DNA from: DATMGU01 sp035555315
GTDB lineage: Bacteria > Pseudomonadota > Alphaproteobacteria > ATCC43930 > CGMCC-115725
DNA: 9,848 nt
Reading direction: 5' to 3'
Assembly: GCA_035555315.1 (NCBI GenBank)
Contig: DATMGU010000022.1
Coordinates: 1 to 9,848 of the forward strand
The notes under the pieces are model-generated. The model did no database searches. It saw only the letters and a list, made by a program, of their open reading frames with translations, and was not told the origin of the DNA. Shown here piece by piece: positions 1-6,405 of this stretch; positions within the stretch are counted from its first letter, which is position 1, and every line of letters begins with the position of its first letter. The translations under genes and the position numbers were made by a program.

Positions 1-170
1 CCCGCTATGCTGACCTCGATCTCCAAATTTCCCTGACAGAACTCGGCCTTCTGGCTTAGGTCGGACTCTCGTCCCCCGTGCTTGCAGAGCGACTCATCCG
101 CCTTCGCTCCAGCCTCGTTCTCCCGCAACAGCCCTATGATCTGCTCTTCCGTGAAGCTAGCTCGCCTCAT
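1..170 (-). pseudogene. IS3-family transposase OrfA remnant (partial, degenerate)
   Basis: Reading the minus strand from the ATG at 170 gives a peptide beginning MRRASFTEEQIIGLLRENEA, which matches the N-terminal helix-turn-helix start of IS3-family (IS407-like) OrfA proteins, known for the pattern FTEEQIIxxLxExExG followed by CxKHG. Here KHG is at about residues 33-35. After it the usual GISxATFYxWKxKYGGLEVSxA block is not intact: the frame stays open to the left edge, but only scattered matches remain (KAEF, LE, VS). I read this as a decayed insertion sequence rather than a working transposase. The rest of OrfA and any OrfB would lie left of the window. The element end upstream of the ATG could not be recognised. 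Confidence 0.72.
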
Positions 171-293
171 CGTCCGCACCATCAAGGGCCGCCTCCAATT
201 GCGCGTACAGGAAATTCTTAGGAGCAGTTGGAACCCCGCATTTCCGGCCATTAAAAGATCGATGCTGGCGAGCGGTCTGCTCCACATCAATCT

Positions 294-329
294 GGCCGCG
301 AAGCTACTTCAGGCCGCGAAGCTGCTTCA
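294..329. repeat. 18-nt tandem direct repeat, two copies
   Basis: Two adjacent 18-nt units, GGCCGCGAAGCTACTTCA (294-311) and GGCCGCGAAGCTGCTTCA (312-329), differ at one position. The second unit contains the small palindrome GAAGCTGCTTC. It lies in the non-coding stretch next to the IS remnant. The function is unknown; it may be a local slippage duplication. Confidence 0.75.
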
Positions 330-398
330 GGTCAGGCGTTGATGCCGAGACCGGGATCTCACTACCAACCGTCTATGGACGGCTATTAACGTCTCTCT

Positions 399-423
399 CA
401 ATCCACGATTTATATGTGGGTTG
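399..423. repeat. Imperfect inverted repeat downstream of tRNA-Ser
   Basis: The arms CAATCCAC (399-406) and GTGGGTTG (416-423) flank an A/T-rich 9-nt loop. As plus-strand RNA they pair over 8 bp with one G-U wobble; on the minus strand, which carries the tRNA transcript, the same position is an A-C mismatch. It lies 54 nt beyond the encoded CCA end and has no following T-run, so a terminator role is not clearly supported. A second, perfect 5-bp hairpin (CCGTC/GACGG) is at 369-382. Confidence 0.4.
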
Positions 424-476
424 AGTTGTGGGTGGAATTGAAAAATTGTCAAAAAGTGGCGGAAAACATGGAGATT

Positions 477-566
477 TGGCGGACAGGGTGGGATTCGAAC
501 CCACGATACCGTTACCGGTACTCCAGTTTTCGAGACTGACGCCTTCAACCACTCGGCCACCTGTCC
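477..566 (-). tRNA. tRNA-Ser (anticodon CGA)
   Basis: The minus strand from 566 to 480 folds as a class II tRNA: 7-bp acceptor stem GGACAGG/CCTGTCC, D arm with GGCCGAGTGG, and a 5-bp anticodon stem around the loop CTCGAAA. The anticodon CGA is at 532-530 and reads UCG serine codons. A long variable arm (TACCG/CGGTA around GTAA) follows, then a T arm with GGTTCGAATCC. The discriminator base is G at 480, followed by a genome-encoded CCA at 479-477. The long variable arm and the discriminator G fit seryl-tRNA. The gene is divergent from rplU. Its promoter must lie in 567-660, where no strong consensus is evident. The plus-strand reading frame through it is an artefact. Confidence 0.97.
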
Positions 567-580
567 ATCGCCGGCCTTTC

Positions 581-601
581 GAACACCCGGTCGCGGTGTT
601 C
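581..601. repeat. Perfect 7-bp inverted repeat in the tRNA-Ser/rplU divergent region
   Basis: GAACACC (581-587) and GGTGTTC (595-601) form a perfect inverted repeat around a 7-nt centre. It lies 14 nt upstream of the tRNA 5' end, so it would be in the pre-tRNA leader or overlap the tRNA promoter. It could be a leader hairpin or an operator. There is no T-run on either side to make it a terminator. Confidence 0.55.
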
Positions 602-713
602 AGGCATATCCCTTGCGAAGGCGGCGAACCTAACGCAGGTGCCGCGAGGCTGCAACTGGCTCGTGCGGGTCCGCTTCACCGCCCGCCTCACCCGCCCCCT
701 CACCCGAATGTCG

Positions 714-741
714 TTGACAGGGGCGGGGCCGCCGATATTAT
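714..741 (+). promoter_or_regulatory. Sigma70-type promoter for rplU-rpmA
   Basis: A perfect -35 box TTGACA (714-719) and a near-consensus -10 box TATTAT (736-741) are separated by 16 nt. Transcription would start near 748, giving a leader of about 55 nt before rplU. The leader contains a GC-rich inverted repeat, GGAGCGGG (752-759) with CCCGTTCTCC (764-773). This is the clearest promoter in the window and fits a highly expressed ribosomal protein unit. Confidence 0.8.
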
Positions 742-802
742 GCGCGGCCTTGGAGCGGGGTACCCCGTTCTCCCATTGCTTTTGCTTGAAGAAATCATCG
801 CT

Positions 803-1165
803 ATGTTCGCAGTCATCCGCACCGGCGGGAAGCAGTACAAAGTCGCCAAGAACGACGTCATCTTCGTCGAGAAGCTGGTCGCCGATGCCGGCGCTTCGAT
901 CGCCCTCGACGACGTTCTGATGGTCGGCAGCGACACGGGCATCGCCTCGGCGGCGACCGAACTCGCCGGCGCGTCGGTGACGGCGACGGTGCTGGAGCAA
1001 AAGCGCGACGACAAGGTACTGGTCTTCAAGAAAAAGCGCCGGCACAATTATCGCCGCAAGAACGGTCATCGGCAGTACCTGACGGTGCTGCGGATCACCG
1101 ATATCGTCGCCGGTACCGCGACCATGGCCGCCGCGACCAGCGGCGCCGTCGCAGCGCAGGAGTAA
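803..1165 (+). CDS. rplU: 50S ribosomal protein bL21
   Basis: This encodes large-subunit ribosomal protein bL21, which binds 23S rRNA in the 50S particle. With the ATG at 803 the protein is 120 residues and begins MFAVIRTGGKQYKV, the conserved bL21 N terminus. The family signature KVLVFKKKRRHNYRRKNGHR spans residues 71-90. An alanine-rich tail of about 15 residues follows the conserved domain and extends beyond the E. coli length of about 103. The frame is open far upstream, through the tRNA gene, but nothing before 803 resembles bL21. A purine-rich stretch (GAAGAAA, 788-794) is the only possible ribosome binding site. The gene sits behind a strong promoter and is followed 6 nt later by rpmA, the usual pairing. 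Confidence 0.97.
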   Translation: MFAVIRTGGKQYKVAKNDVIFVEKLVADAGASIALDDVLMVGSDTGIASAATELAGASVTATVLEQKRDDKVLVFKKKRRHNYRRKNGHRQYLTVLRITDIVAGTATMAAATSGAVAAQE

Positions 1166-1171
1166 GCTTCC

Positions 1172-1468
1172 ATGGCACATAAGAAGGCGGGTGGTTCCTC
1201 CCGCAACGGTCGCGACAGCGACGGTCGTCGTCTGGGCGTCAAGAAGTTCGGCGGCGAGACCGTCATCCCCGGCAATATCCTGATCCGCCAGCGCGGCACC
1301 AAGTATCACCCCGGCGCCAATGTCGGCATCGGCCGCGACCACACGCTGTTCGCGCTCGAAGCGGGTGCGGTGAAGTTTCATCGCGGCACCGGTGATCGGC
1401 AGTACATCTCGGTCGAACCCGCGCCGAGCCCGGCGAACGACGCCCCGGTGGCGGAAGCCGCCGAATAG
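1172..1468 (+). CDS. rpmA: 50S ribosomal protein bL27
   Basis: This encodes ribosomal protein bL27, whose N-terminal tail reaches the peptidyl-transferase centre. The 98-residue protein starts MAHKKAGGSSRNGRDSDGRR, and the family blocks FGGE (26-29), GNILIRQRGT (34-43) and HPGANVGIGRDHTLFA (46-61) are intact. The start directly precedes the AHKKAGGS N terminus, so no Firmicutes-type processed leader is present. An acidic, proline/alanine-rich tail of about 16 residues follows the core. An AGGAG ribosome binding site at 1158-1162 overlaps the end of rplU and lies 9 nt before the ATG. Expression probably comes from the rplU promoter and ends at the terminator just downstream. Confidence 0.98.
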   Translation: MAHKKAGGSSRNGRDSDGRRLGVKKFGGETVIPGNILIRQRGTKYHPGANVGIGRDHTLFALEAGAVKFHRGTGDRQYISVEPAPSPANDAPVAEAAE

Positions 1469-1494
1469 CGCCCAGCCTTCCGTCCGCGATATCG

Positions 1495-1524
1495 AAGGGG
1501 AATGGCGCGCCATTCCCCTTTTTT
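1495..1524 (+). terminator. Rho-independent terminator after rpmA
   Basis: A perfect 11-bp stem, AAGGGGAATGG (1495-1505) and CCATTCCCCTT (1510-1520), closes a CGCG loop and runs into six T residues (1519-1524). It begins 26 nt after the rpmA stop codon and separates rplU-rpmA from the obgE unit. The stem-flanking A residues could also make it partly active on the opposite strand. Confidence 0.95.
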
Positions 1525-1584
1525 GTTGCGCGGGAAGACCAAGATTGAGCGAACAAGACGCCGGATCGACGCGGGTCCCTCTTT

Positions 1585-1600
1585 TACGCCAACCGGCGTA
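1585..1600. repeat. Short inverted repeat upstream of obgE
   Basis: TACGCC (1585-1590) and GGCGTA (1595-1600) are perfect inverted arms around AACC, 34 nt before the obgE start. It could be a leader hairpin or an operator half-site pair. No convincing -35/-10 promoter was seen in 1525-1634, so where obgE transcription starts is unresolved. Confidence 0.35.
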
Positions 1601-1634
1601 GTCCAAGGCCCGCAAATCCACTCGGAAGCCTGCC

Positions 1635-2726
1635 ATGAAGTTCCTCGACCAGTGCAAGATCTATCTGAAGAGCGGTGAAGGCGGCGCCGGCACGGCAAGC
1701 TTCCGGCGCGAGAAATTCATCGAGTTCGGCGGTCCGGATGGTGGCGATGGCGGGCGCGGCGGCGATATCGTGTTCGAGGTGGTCGCCAATCTCAATACCC
1801 TGATCGATTACCGCTACAAGCAGCATTTCCGCGCCCAGAACGGCCGCCACGGCGCCGGCAAGCTGCGCACCGGCGCCGCCGGCGAGCCCAGCGTGCTGAA
1901 GGTGCCGGCCGGCACCCAGGTGATGGACGAGGACAACGAAAACGTCCTGCTGGATCTGGTCGAGCCGGGCAAGCGCGTGGTGTTCCTGCGCGGCGGCGAT
2001 GGCGGCTTCGGCAATGATCATTACAAGACCTCGACCAACCGGGCGCCGACCCGCAAGGACGAGGGGTGGCCCGGCCAGGAACGCTGGGTGTGGCTCCGGC
2101 TGAAGCTGATCGCCGATGCGGGGCTGGTCGGCCTGCCGAACGCCGGCAAATCGACCTTCCTCGCCCGCGTTTCGCGCGCGCGTCCCAAGATCGCGGACTA
2201 CCCGTTCACCACGCTGAAACCCCAGCTGGGCGTGGTCTATGCCGGCGGCGAGGAATTCGTCATGGCCGACCTGCCCGGCCTGATCGAAGGGGCCAGCGAG
2301 GGCGCCGGGCTGGGCACCCGCTTCCTCGGCCATCTGGAACGGTGCAACGTCATGCTGCACCTGATCGACGGCACCGAGGAAGACGTCGTCGGCGCCTACC
2401 GCACGATCCGGGGCGAACTCAAGGCCTATGGCCACGGACTCGAAGCCAAGCCGCAGATCATCGCCCTCAATAAGGCCGACGCGATCCCGCCCGACGAGCT
2501 CAAGACCAAGCTCGCCAAGTTGAAGCGGGTCGCGAAGCAGCCGATCATGACCCTGTCCGGTGTCACCGGTGCCGGTGTCGACGCGGTGCTGCTGAGCCTG
2601 CTGGAACATGTCCAGCAGCGCCGGGGCCCGGTGGCGCCGCGCACCGGAACGCTGAACTATACCCTGGCCGACCCGACCGACGAGGATGAGGAGACGGCGA
2701 TCCCCACCGTCCCTCTCGGCCGGTGA
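1635..2726 (+). CDS. obgE: Obg family GTPase ObgE/CgtA
   Basis: Obg is an essential ribosome-associated GTPase involved in late 50S assembly and stress/cell-cycle control. The 363-residue protein has the glycine-rich Obg fold at residues 1-158 (GGPDGGDGGRGGDI at 32-45, GGDGGFGN at 120-127), then the G domain. P-loop GLPNAGKST is at 166-174, switch I FTT at 191-193, DLPG at 212-215, NKAD at 279-282 and the SGVTGAG G5 region at 308-314. The acidic C-terminal tail (TDEDEE, 348-353) is short, and the additional C-terminal domain found in some Obg proteins is absent. The ATG at 1635 has GGAAG (1624-1628) 6 nt upstream. Its stop overlaps the proB GTG (GTGA), implying translational coupling. Confidence 0.98.
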   Translation: MKFLDQCKIYLKSGEGGAGTASFRREKFIEFGGPDGGDGGRGGDIVFEVVANLNTLIDYRYKQHFRAQNGRHGAGKLRTGAAGEPSVLKVPAGTQVMDEDNENVLLDLVEPGKRVVFLRGGDGGFGNDHYKTSTNRAPTRKDEGWPGQERWVWLRLKLIADAGLVGLPNAGKSTFLARVSRARPKIADYPFTTLKPQLGVVYAGGEEFVMADLPGLIEGASEGAGLGTRFLGHLERCNVMLHLIDGTEEDVVGAYRTIRGELKAYGHGLEAKPQIIALNKADAIPPDELKTKLAKLKRVAKQPIMTLSGVTGAGVDAVLLSLLEHVQQRRGPVAPRTGTLNYTLADPTDEDEETAIPTVPLGR

Positions 2727-3862
2727 ACCCGCTTTCGACCGAGCTCGGCACGGCACGGCGGCTGATCGTCAAGATCGGCTCGGCGCTGCTGGTCGACGCG
2801 GAGACCGGACAGTTGCGGCGGGAATGGCTCGACGCGCTGGCGGATGACGTGGCGGCGGCGCGGACGCGCGGTACCGAGGTGCTGATCGTCTCGTCCGGGG
2901 CGATCGCGGTCGGCCGGCACCATCTGGGCCTGGACAACAGTACGCTCAACGGTCGGGCGCTGAAGCTCGAGGAAAAGCAGGCGGCCGCCGCGACCGGCCA
3001 GATCCGCCTGGCTCATGCCTATCAGGAAACCCTGGCGCGGCACGGCATCACCGTCGCCCAGATCCTGCTGACGCCGGACGATACCGAGATGCGGCGGCGT
3101 CATCTCAACGCGCGCGCGACGCTCAACCAGTTGCTGGCGCTCGGCGCGGTTCCGGTGATCAACGAGAACGATACGGTGGGGACGGCGGAGATCCGCTTCG
3201 GCGATAATGACCGGCTGGCGGCGCGGGTGGCGCAGATGATCAGCGCCGATACGCTGGTGCTGCTGTCGGATGTCGACGGCCTCTATACCGCCGATCCGCG
3301 GCGCGACCCGCGCGCCGAGCATATCCGGGTGGTGCGCGAGCTGACGCCCGAGATCGAGGCGATGGCCGGGGCCGCCCCCGCGGGCTACAGCTCCGGCGGG
3401 ATGGTGACCAAGCTCGCCGCCGCCCGCATAGCGCTGGCCGCCGGCTGTCGCATGGTGATCGCCAAGGGCATGCCGCTGCACCCCCTGCGGGCGATCCTGG
3501 ACGGCGCGCCCGCCACCTGGTTCCTGCCGCAGGCCACCCCCCTGACCGCGCGCAAGCGCTGGATCGCCGGCAGCCTCAACACGGCCGGCATCGTCACCAT
3601 CGACCAGGGAGCCGCCGCCGCCCTGGAGCGGGGCGGCAGCCTGTTGCCGGCCGGCATCGTCGAGGTCGAGGGCGGTTTCGAGCGGGGCGATGCGATCCTG
3701 GTGCGCCGACGCGACGGCACCGCCGTGGCGCGCGGCCTCAGCGCCTATGGCGCCGCCGATGCCGGCCTGATCGCCGGCCACAAAAGCGGTGAAATCGAAG
3801 CCCTGCTCGGCTACCGTGGGCGCGACGAGGTCATCCATCGCGACGATCTGGTGCTCGAATGA
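2723..3862 (+). CDS. proB: Glutamate 5-kinase
   Basis: ProB phosphorylates glutamate with ATP to give gamma-glutamyl phosphate, the first and usually proline-inhibited step of proline synthesis, in the cytoplasm. The 379-residue protein has an amino-acid kinase domain with VKIGS (16-20), VSSGAIAVG (56-64), INENDTV (146-152), FGDNDRLAARVA (159-170), SDVDGLYTADP (182-192) and GGMVTKLAAA (225-234). A C-terminal PUA domain follows from about residue 278 (KRWIAGSL) to the end, so this is the long two-domain form. The GTG start at 2723 overlaps the obgE stop by 4 nt, and no separate Shine-Dalgarno sequence is evident, which suggests coupled translation. proA follows after 34 nt. Confidence 0.97.
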   Translation: MNPLSTELGTARRLIVKIGSALLVDAETGQLRREWLDALADDVAAARTRGTEVLIVSSGAIAVGRHHLGLDNSTLNGRALKLEEKQAAAATGQIRLAHAYQETLARHGITVAQILLTPDDTEMRRRHLNARATLNQLLALGAVPVINENDTVGTAEIRFGDNDRLAARVAQMISADTLVLLSDVDGLYTADPRRDPRAEHIRVVRELTPEIEAMAGAAPAGYSSGGMVTKLAAARIALAAGCRMVIAKGMPLHPLRAILDGAPATWFLPQATPLTARKRWIAGSLNTAGIVTIDQGAAAALERGGSLLPAGIVEVEGGFERGDAILVRRRDGTAVARGLSAYGAADAGLIAGHKSGEIEALLGYRGRDEVIHRDDLVLE

Positions 3863-3896
3863 ACCGGGGCGCCACAGAGATAAGGACGGTTCCTTC

Positions 3897-5183
3897 ATGG
3901 TGATCCGGCCGATCGAGAGAGGGCCATCGGAGACGCTCGCCACCGAGCTGGCCGCCATGGGCGCGCGGGCGCGGCAGGCGGCGGGCGAACTCGCCGTGGC
4001 GTCGACCCTGGCGAAAAACGCGGCGCTGATCGCCGCCGCCGCCGCGATCCGGGCATCCGCCGCCGAGATCCTCGCCGCCAATGACCGCGACCGGCTGGAG
4101 GCGGGTGCCGGGTTGAGCGCCGCCCTGCTCGACCGGTTGACGCTCGACGCGGCGCGGATCGAAGCGATGGCGCGCGCGCTGGAGGCGGTCGCGGCCCTGC
4201 CCGATCCGATCGGCCGGTCGATCGCCCGCTGGACGCAACCGAACGGCCTCGATTTCAACCGGGTGCGCGTGCCGCTGGGCGTCATCGCGGTGATCTATGA
4301 AAGCCGGCCGAACGTCACCGCCGATGCCGGCAGCCTGTGCCTCAAATCCGGCAACGCGGCGATCCTGCGCGGCGGCTCGGAAAGCTTTCATTCCTCGCAT
4401 GCGATCGTCGCGGCGCTGCACCGGGGTCTGGCCGTGGCCGGCCTGCCCGAGGCGGCGATCCAACTGGTCCCGACGCGCGACCGGGCGGCGGTCGGCATCC
4501 TGCTGGGCATGGATGACGCGATCGATATCGTGGTGCCGCGCGGCGGCCGGTCGCTGATCGAACGGGTCAGCGCCGAAAGCCGCATCCCGGTGCTGAAGCA
4601 TCTGGACGGGATCTGCCACGTCTATGTCGATCGGGCCGCCGATCCCGCGAAGGCGCGCGCGATCGTGCTGAATTCCAAGCTGCGCCGCACCGGAGTCTGC
4701 GGCGCCATGGAGACGCTGCTGATCGATCGGGACGTGGCGGCCGACCAATTGCCCGGCATTGTCGAAGATCTGTGGGGCGGCGGCTGCGCGTTGCGTGGCG
4801 ACGCGGCCGCGCGCGCGATCGACCCGCGCATCGAGGCGGCGAGCGAGGCCGATTGGTCGACCGAGTATCTCGACGCGATCCTGTCGATCCGGGTGGTCGA
4901 TGGCATCGACCAGGCGATCGAGCATATCGGCCATTACGGCTCGCATCATACCGACGCGATCGTGACGGAGGATGCCGCCGCGGCCGATCGGTTCCTGGCG
5001 CGCGTCGATTCCGCCATCGTGCTGGTCAACGCCTCGACGCAATTCGCCGATGGCGGCGAGTTCGGGATGGGCGCCGAGATCGGCATTTCAACCGGCAAGC
5101 TGCACGCGCGCGGACCGGTCGGGGTCGAGCAATTGACCAGCTACAAGTATCACGTGCGCGGTACCGGTCAGGTCAGGCCCTGA
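3897..5183 (+). CDS. proA: Gamma-glutamyl phosphate reductase
   Basis: ProA reduces gamma-glutamyl phosphate to glutamate 5-semialdehyde with NADPH, the second step of proline synthesis, and probably takes the unstable intermediate from ProB. The ATG at 3897 gives 428 residues, close to the family length; the frame is open further upstream but overlaps proB without homology. AAGGA at 3882-3886 is a plausible ribosome binding site. Aldehyde-dehydrogenase-fold landmarks are VPLGVIAVIYESRPNV (125-140), LKSGNAAILRGG (149-160), the catalytic-cysteine block RRTGVCGAMETLL with Cys268, and EFGMGAEIGISTGKLHARGPVG (388-409). Together with proB it makes the semialdehyde that cyclises and is reduced by ProC, which is not in this window. 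Confidence 0.98.
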   Translation: MVIRPIERGPSETLATELAAMGARARQAAGELAVASTLAKNAALIAAAAAIRASAAEILAANDRDRLEAGAGLSAALLDRLTLDAARIEAMARALEAVAALPDPIGRSIARWTQPNGLDFNRVRVPLGVIAVIYESRPNVTADAGSLCLKSGNAAILRGGSESFHSSHAIVAALHRGLAVAGLPEAAIQLVPTRDRAAVGILLGMDDAIDIVVPRGGRSLIERVSAESRIPVLKHLDGICHVYVDRAADPAKARAIVLNSKLRRTGVCGAMETLLIDRDVAADQLPGIVEDLWGGGCALRGDAAARAIDPRIEAASEADWSTEYLDAILSIRVVDGIDQAIEHIGHYGSHHTDAIVTEDAAAADRFLARVDSAIVLVNASTQFADGGEFGMGAEIGISTGKLHARGPVGVEQLTSYKYHVRGTGQVRP

Positions 5184-5230
5184 CCCAGTCCCCAACCCGC
5201 GCGACCACGGAAGGATCGGACGAGGGGCTG

Positions 5231-5851
5231 TTGCAGCTCCCCGCGATCCTCGGCGACCGACGTGCGCGCCGCATCGGGCTGCTCGGCGGATCGTTCAACC
5301 CCGCCCATGCCGGCCACCGGCATATCAGCCTGCTGGCGCTCAGCCATCTGGATCTCGACGAGATCTGGTGGATGGTCTCGCCGCAAAATCCGCTGAAATC
5401 GAGCGACGGCATGGCACCGCAGCAGGAACGCATCGCTGGCGCCCTGGCCGTGGCCCAGCACCCCCGCATCAAGGTGACCGGCATCGAGGCGCAGCTCGGC
5501 AGCCGCTATACCGCCGATACCTTGACCATCCTGTGCCAACGCTTCCCGCGCAGCCGCTTCGTCTGGCTGATGGGGGCGGATAATCTGTTGCAGATTTCCC
5601 GCTGGGAGAAATGGCGCAAGATCTTTCAACTCGCTCCCATTGCGATTTTCGCCCGGCCTCCCTATTCTTTGATGGCGTTGAAAGGTCGTGCCGCGCGCGT
5701 GTTCGCGCCCGCCCGCCTGAATTTGCGGGCGTCGCGCAGACTGGCATTGATGGAGCCGCCGGCTTGGGTGTTTTTCCCAACCAAGCTCGATCCGCTGTCG
5801 GCGACGGAAATCCGGTCGCAGCAGCGGCGATCCGGCCGCCGACTGTCATAG
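5231..5851 (+). CDS. nadD: Nicotinate-nucleotide adenylyltransferase
   Basis: NadD transfers AMP from ATP to nicotinate mononucleotide to form deamido-NAD. With the proposed TTG start at 5231 the protein is 206 residues. The nucleotidyltransferase signature GGSFNPAHAGH is at 19-29 (GSFNPxHxGH type), followed by SPQNPLK (50-56), YTADTL (93-98), GADNL (115-119), the tryptophans of SRWEKW (123-128) and a C-terminal PLSATEIRS (188-196) equivalent to the family's ISSTxIR motif. There is no ATG or GTG in frame between the proA stop and the conserved core. The choices are this TTG, preceded by GAGG at 5222-5225, or a CTG at 5180 overlapping the proA stop. The start is therefore uncertain, but the product is not. 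Confidence 0.94.
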   Translation: MQLPAILGDRRARRIGLLGGSFNPAHAGHRHISLLALSHLDLDEIWWMVSPQNPLKSSDGMAPQQERIAGALAVAQHPRIKVTGIEAQLGSRYTADTLTILCQRFPRSRFVWLMGADNLLQISRWEKWRKIFQLAPIAIFARPPYSLMALKGRAARVFAPARLNLRASRRLALMEPPAWVFFPTKLDPLSATEIRSQQRRSGRRLS

Positions 5852-5916
5852 CAGGGCATGGCGATATTTAAGTACAATCGACACAACCGGGCGATGAGAT
5901 CCCGGATACAGACAAG

Positions 5917-6393
5917 GTGACCGCCATACCCAAGCCCCGTTCCGCAGCCAAGGCCGCAGCCTCCCTCCCCTCCGCGACGTCCCCCATCATCGCCGCGCCA
6001 AGCCTGCTCGATCTCATCGTCACGACGCTGGATGACGGCAAGGCCGAGGACATCGTGACCATCGATCTCGCCGGTAAATCCAGCATCGCCGACTATATCG
6101 TCGTCGCTTCCGGCCGGTCGCAGCGCCAAGTGACGGCGCTGGCCGAACAGGTCGCCTCGCGGCTCAAGGATGCCGGGTATGGCCGCGTCTCGATGGAAGG
6201 CAAGACCCATGGCGATTGGGTCCTGCTCGACGCGGGCGATGTGGTCGTGCATCTGTTCCGGCCCGAGGTACGGACCTACTATAATTTGGAAAAGATGTGG
6301 GGCATCACGCTGCCTGACGAACCGCTGCCCGATGGGTTGTTCGCCAAACCGGGCGACCTCGATCCGCCACCCTCGGGGATCCGCGTCGTCTGA
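5917..6393 (+). CDS. rsfS: Ribosome silencing factor RsfS
   Basis: RsfS (RsfA/Iojap family) binds uL14 on the 50S subunit and blocks joining with 30S when nutrients are scarce. The 158-residue protein has the family domain at about 29-130: ADYIVVASGRSQRQV (58-72), EGKTHGDWVLLDAGDVVVHL (94-113) and FRPEVRTYYNLEKMW (114-128). Residues 1-28 form an Ala/Ser/Pro-rich extension outside the domain, and a proline-rich tail follows. The start is GTG at 5917 with only a weak purine-rich sequence before it; no better in-frame start is seen before the domain. nadD ends 65 nt upstream, and that gap has a TACAAT (5873-5878) resembling a -10 box but no good -35. rlmH follows after 12 nt, a common pairing. 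Confidence 0.95.
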   Translation: MTAIPKPRSAAKAAASLPSATSPIIAAPSLLDLIVTTLDDGKAEDIVTIDLAGKSSIADYIVVASGRSQRQVTALAEQVASRLKDAGYGRVSMEGKTHGDWVLLDAGDVVVHLFRPEVRTYYNLEKMWGITLPDEPLPDGLFAKPGDLDPPPSGIRVV

Positions 6394-6405
6394 CAGCTAA
6401 GCCGG

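Larger units (their letters stand above)
171..476. other. Gene-free, less GC-rich stretch between IS remnant and tRNA-Ser
   Basis: No protein-coding gene can be supported here. The stretch contains an 18-nt tandem repeat (294-329), a short perfect hairpin (369-382) and a longer imperfect inverted repeat (399-423). Runs such as the A/T-rich stretch near 440-456 make it visibly less GC-rich than the housekeeping genes to the right. On the minus strand a 42-codon frame runs from a GTG at 285 to a TAG at 157 and ends just inside the OrfA remnant; it has no recognisable family or ribosome binding site. The stretch is probably intergenic or mobile-element debris downstream of the tRNA gene. Confidence 0.5.

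Noticed and set aside
157..285. Minus-strand 42-codon frame from a GTG, overlapping the IS OrfA start
   Set aside because: It has no ribosome binding site, no recognisable family and lies in mobile-element debris; too weak to call.
82..342. Plus-strand 86-aa frame
   Set aside because: It is antisense to the OrfA remnant and reads through the tandem repeat; the sequence resembles no protein family.
327..560. Minus-strand frame beginning MAEWLKAS
   Set aside because: This is the well-known conceptual translation of a tRNA-Ser gene, not a protein.
428..802. Open frame upstream of and continuous with rplU
   Set aside because: It runs antisense through the tRNA-Ser gene and has no bL21 homology; the conserved N terminus starts at 803.
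1525..1634. Promoter for obgE
   Set aside because: A TTGAGC at 1545 has no acceptable -10 partner at the right spacing; no promoter could be supported.
3831..5042. Long minus-strand frame opposite proA, and similar long frames opposite obgE, proB and the M20 peptidase gene
   Set aside because: These are shadows caused by high GC at third codon positions; they are rich in Arg, Gly, Asp and His and show no domains, while the other strand encodes clear families.
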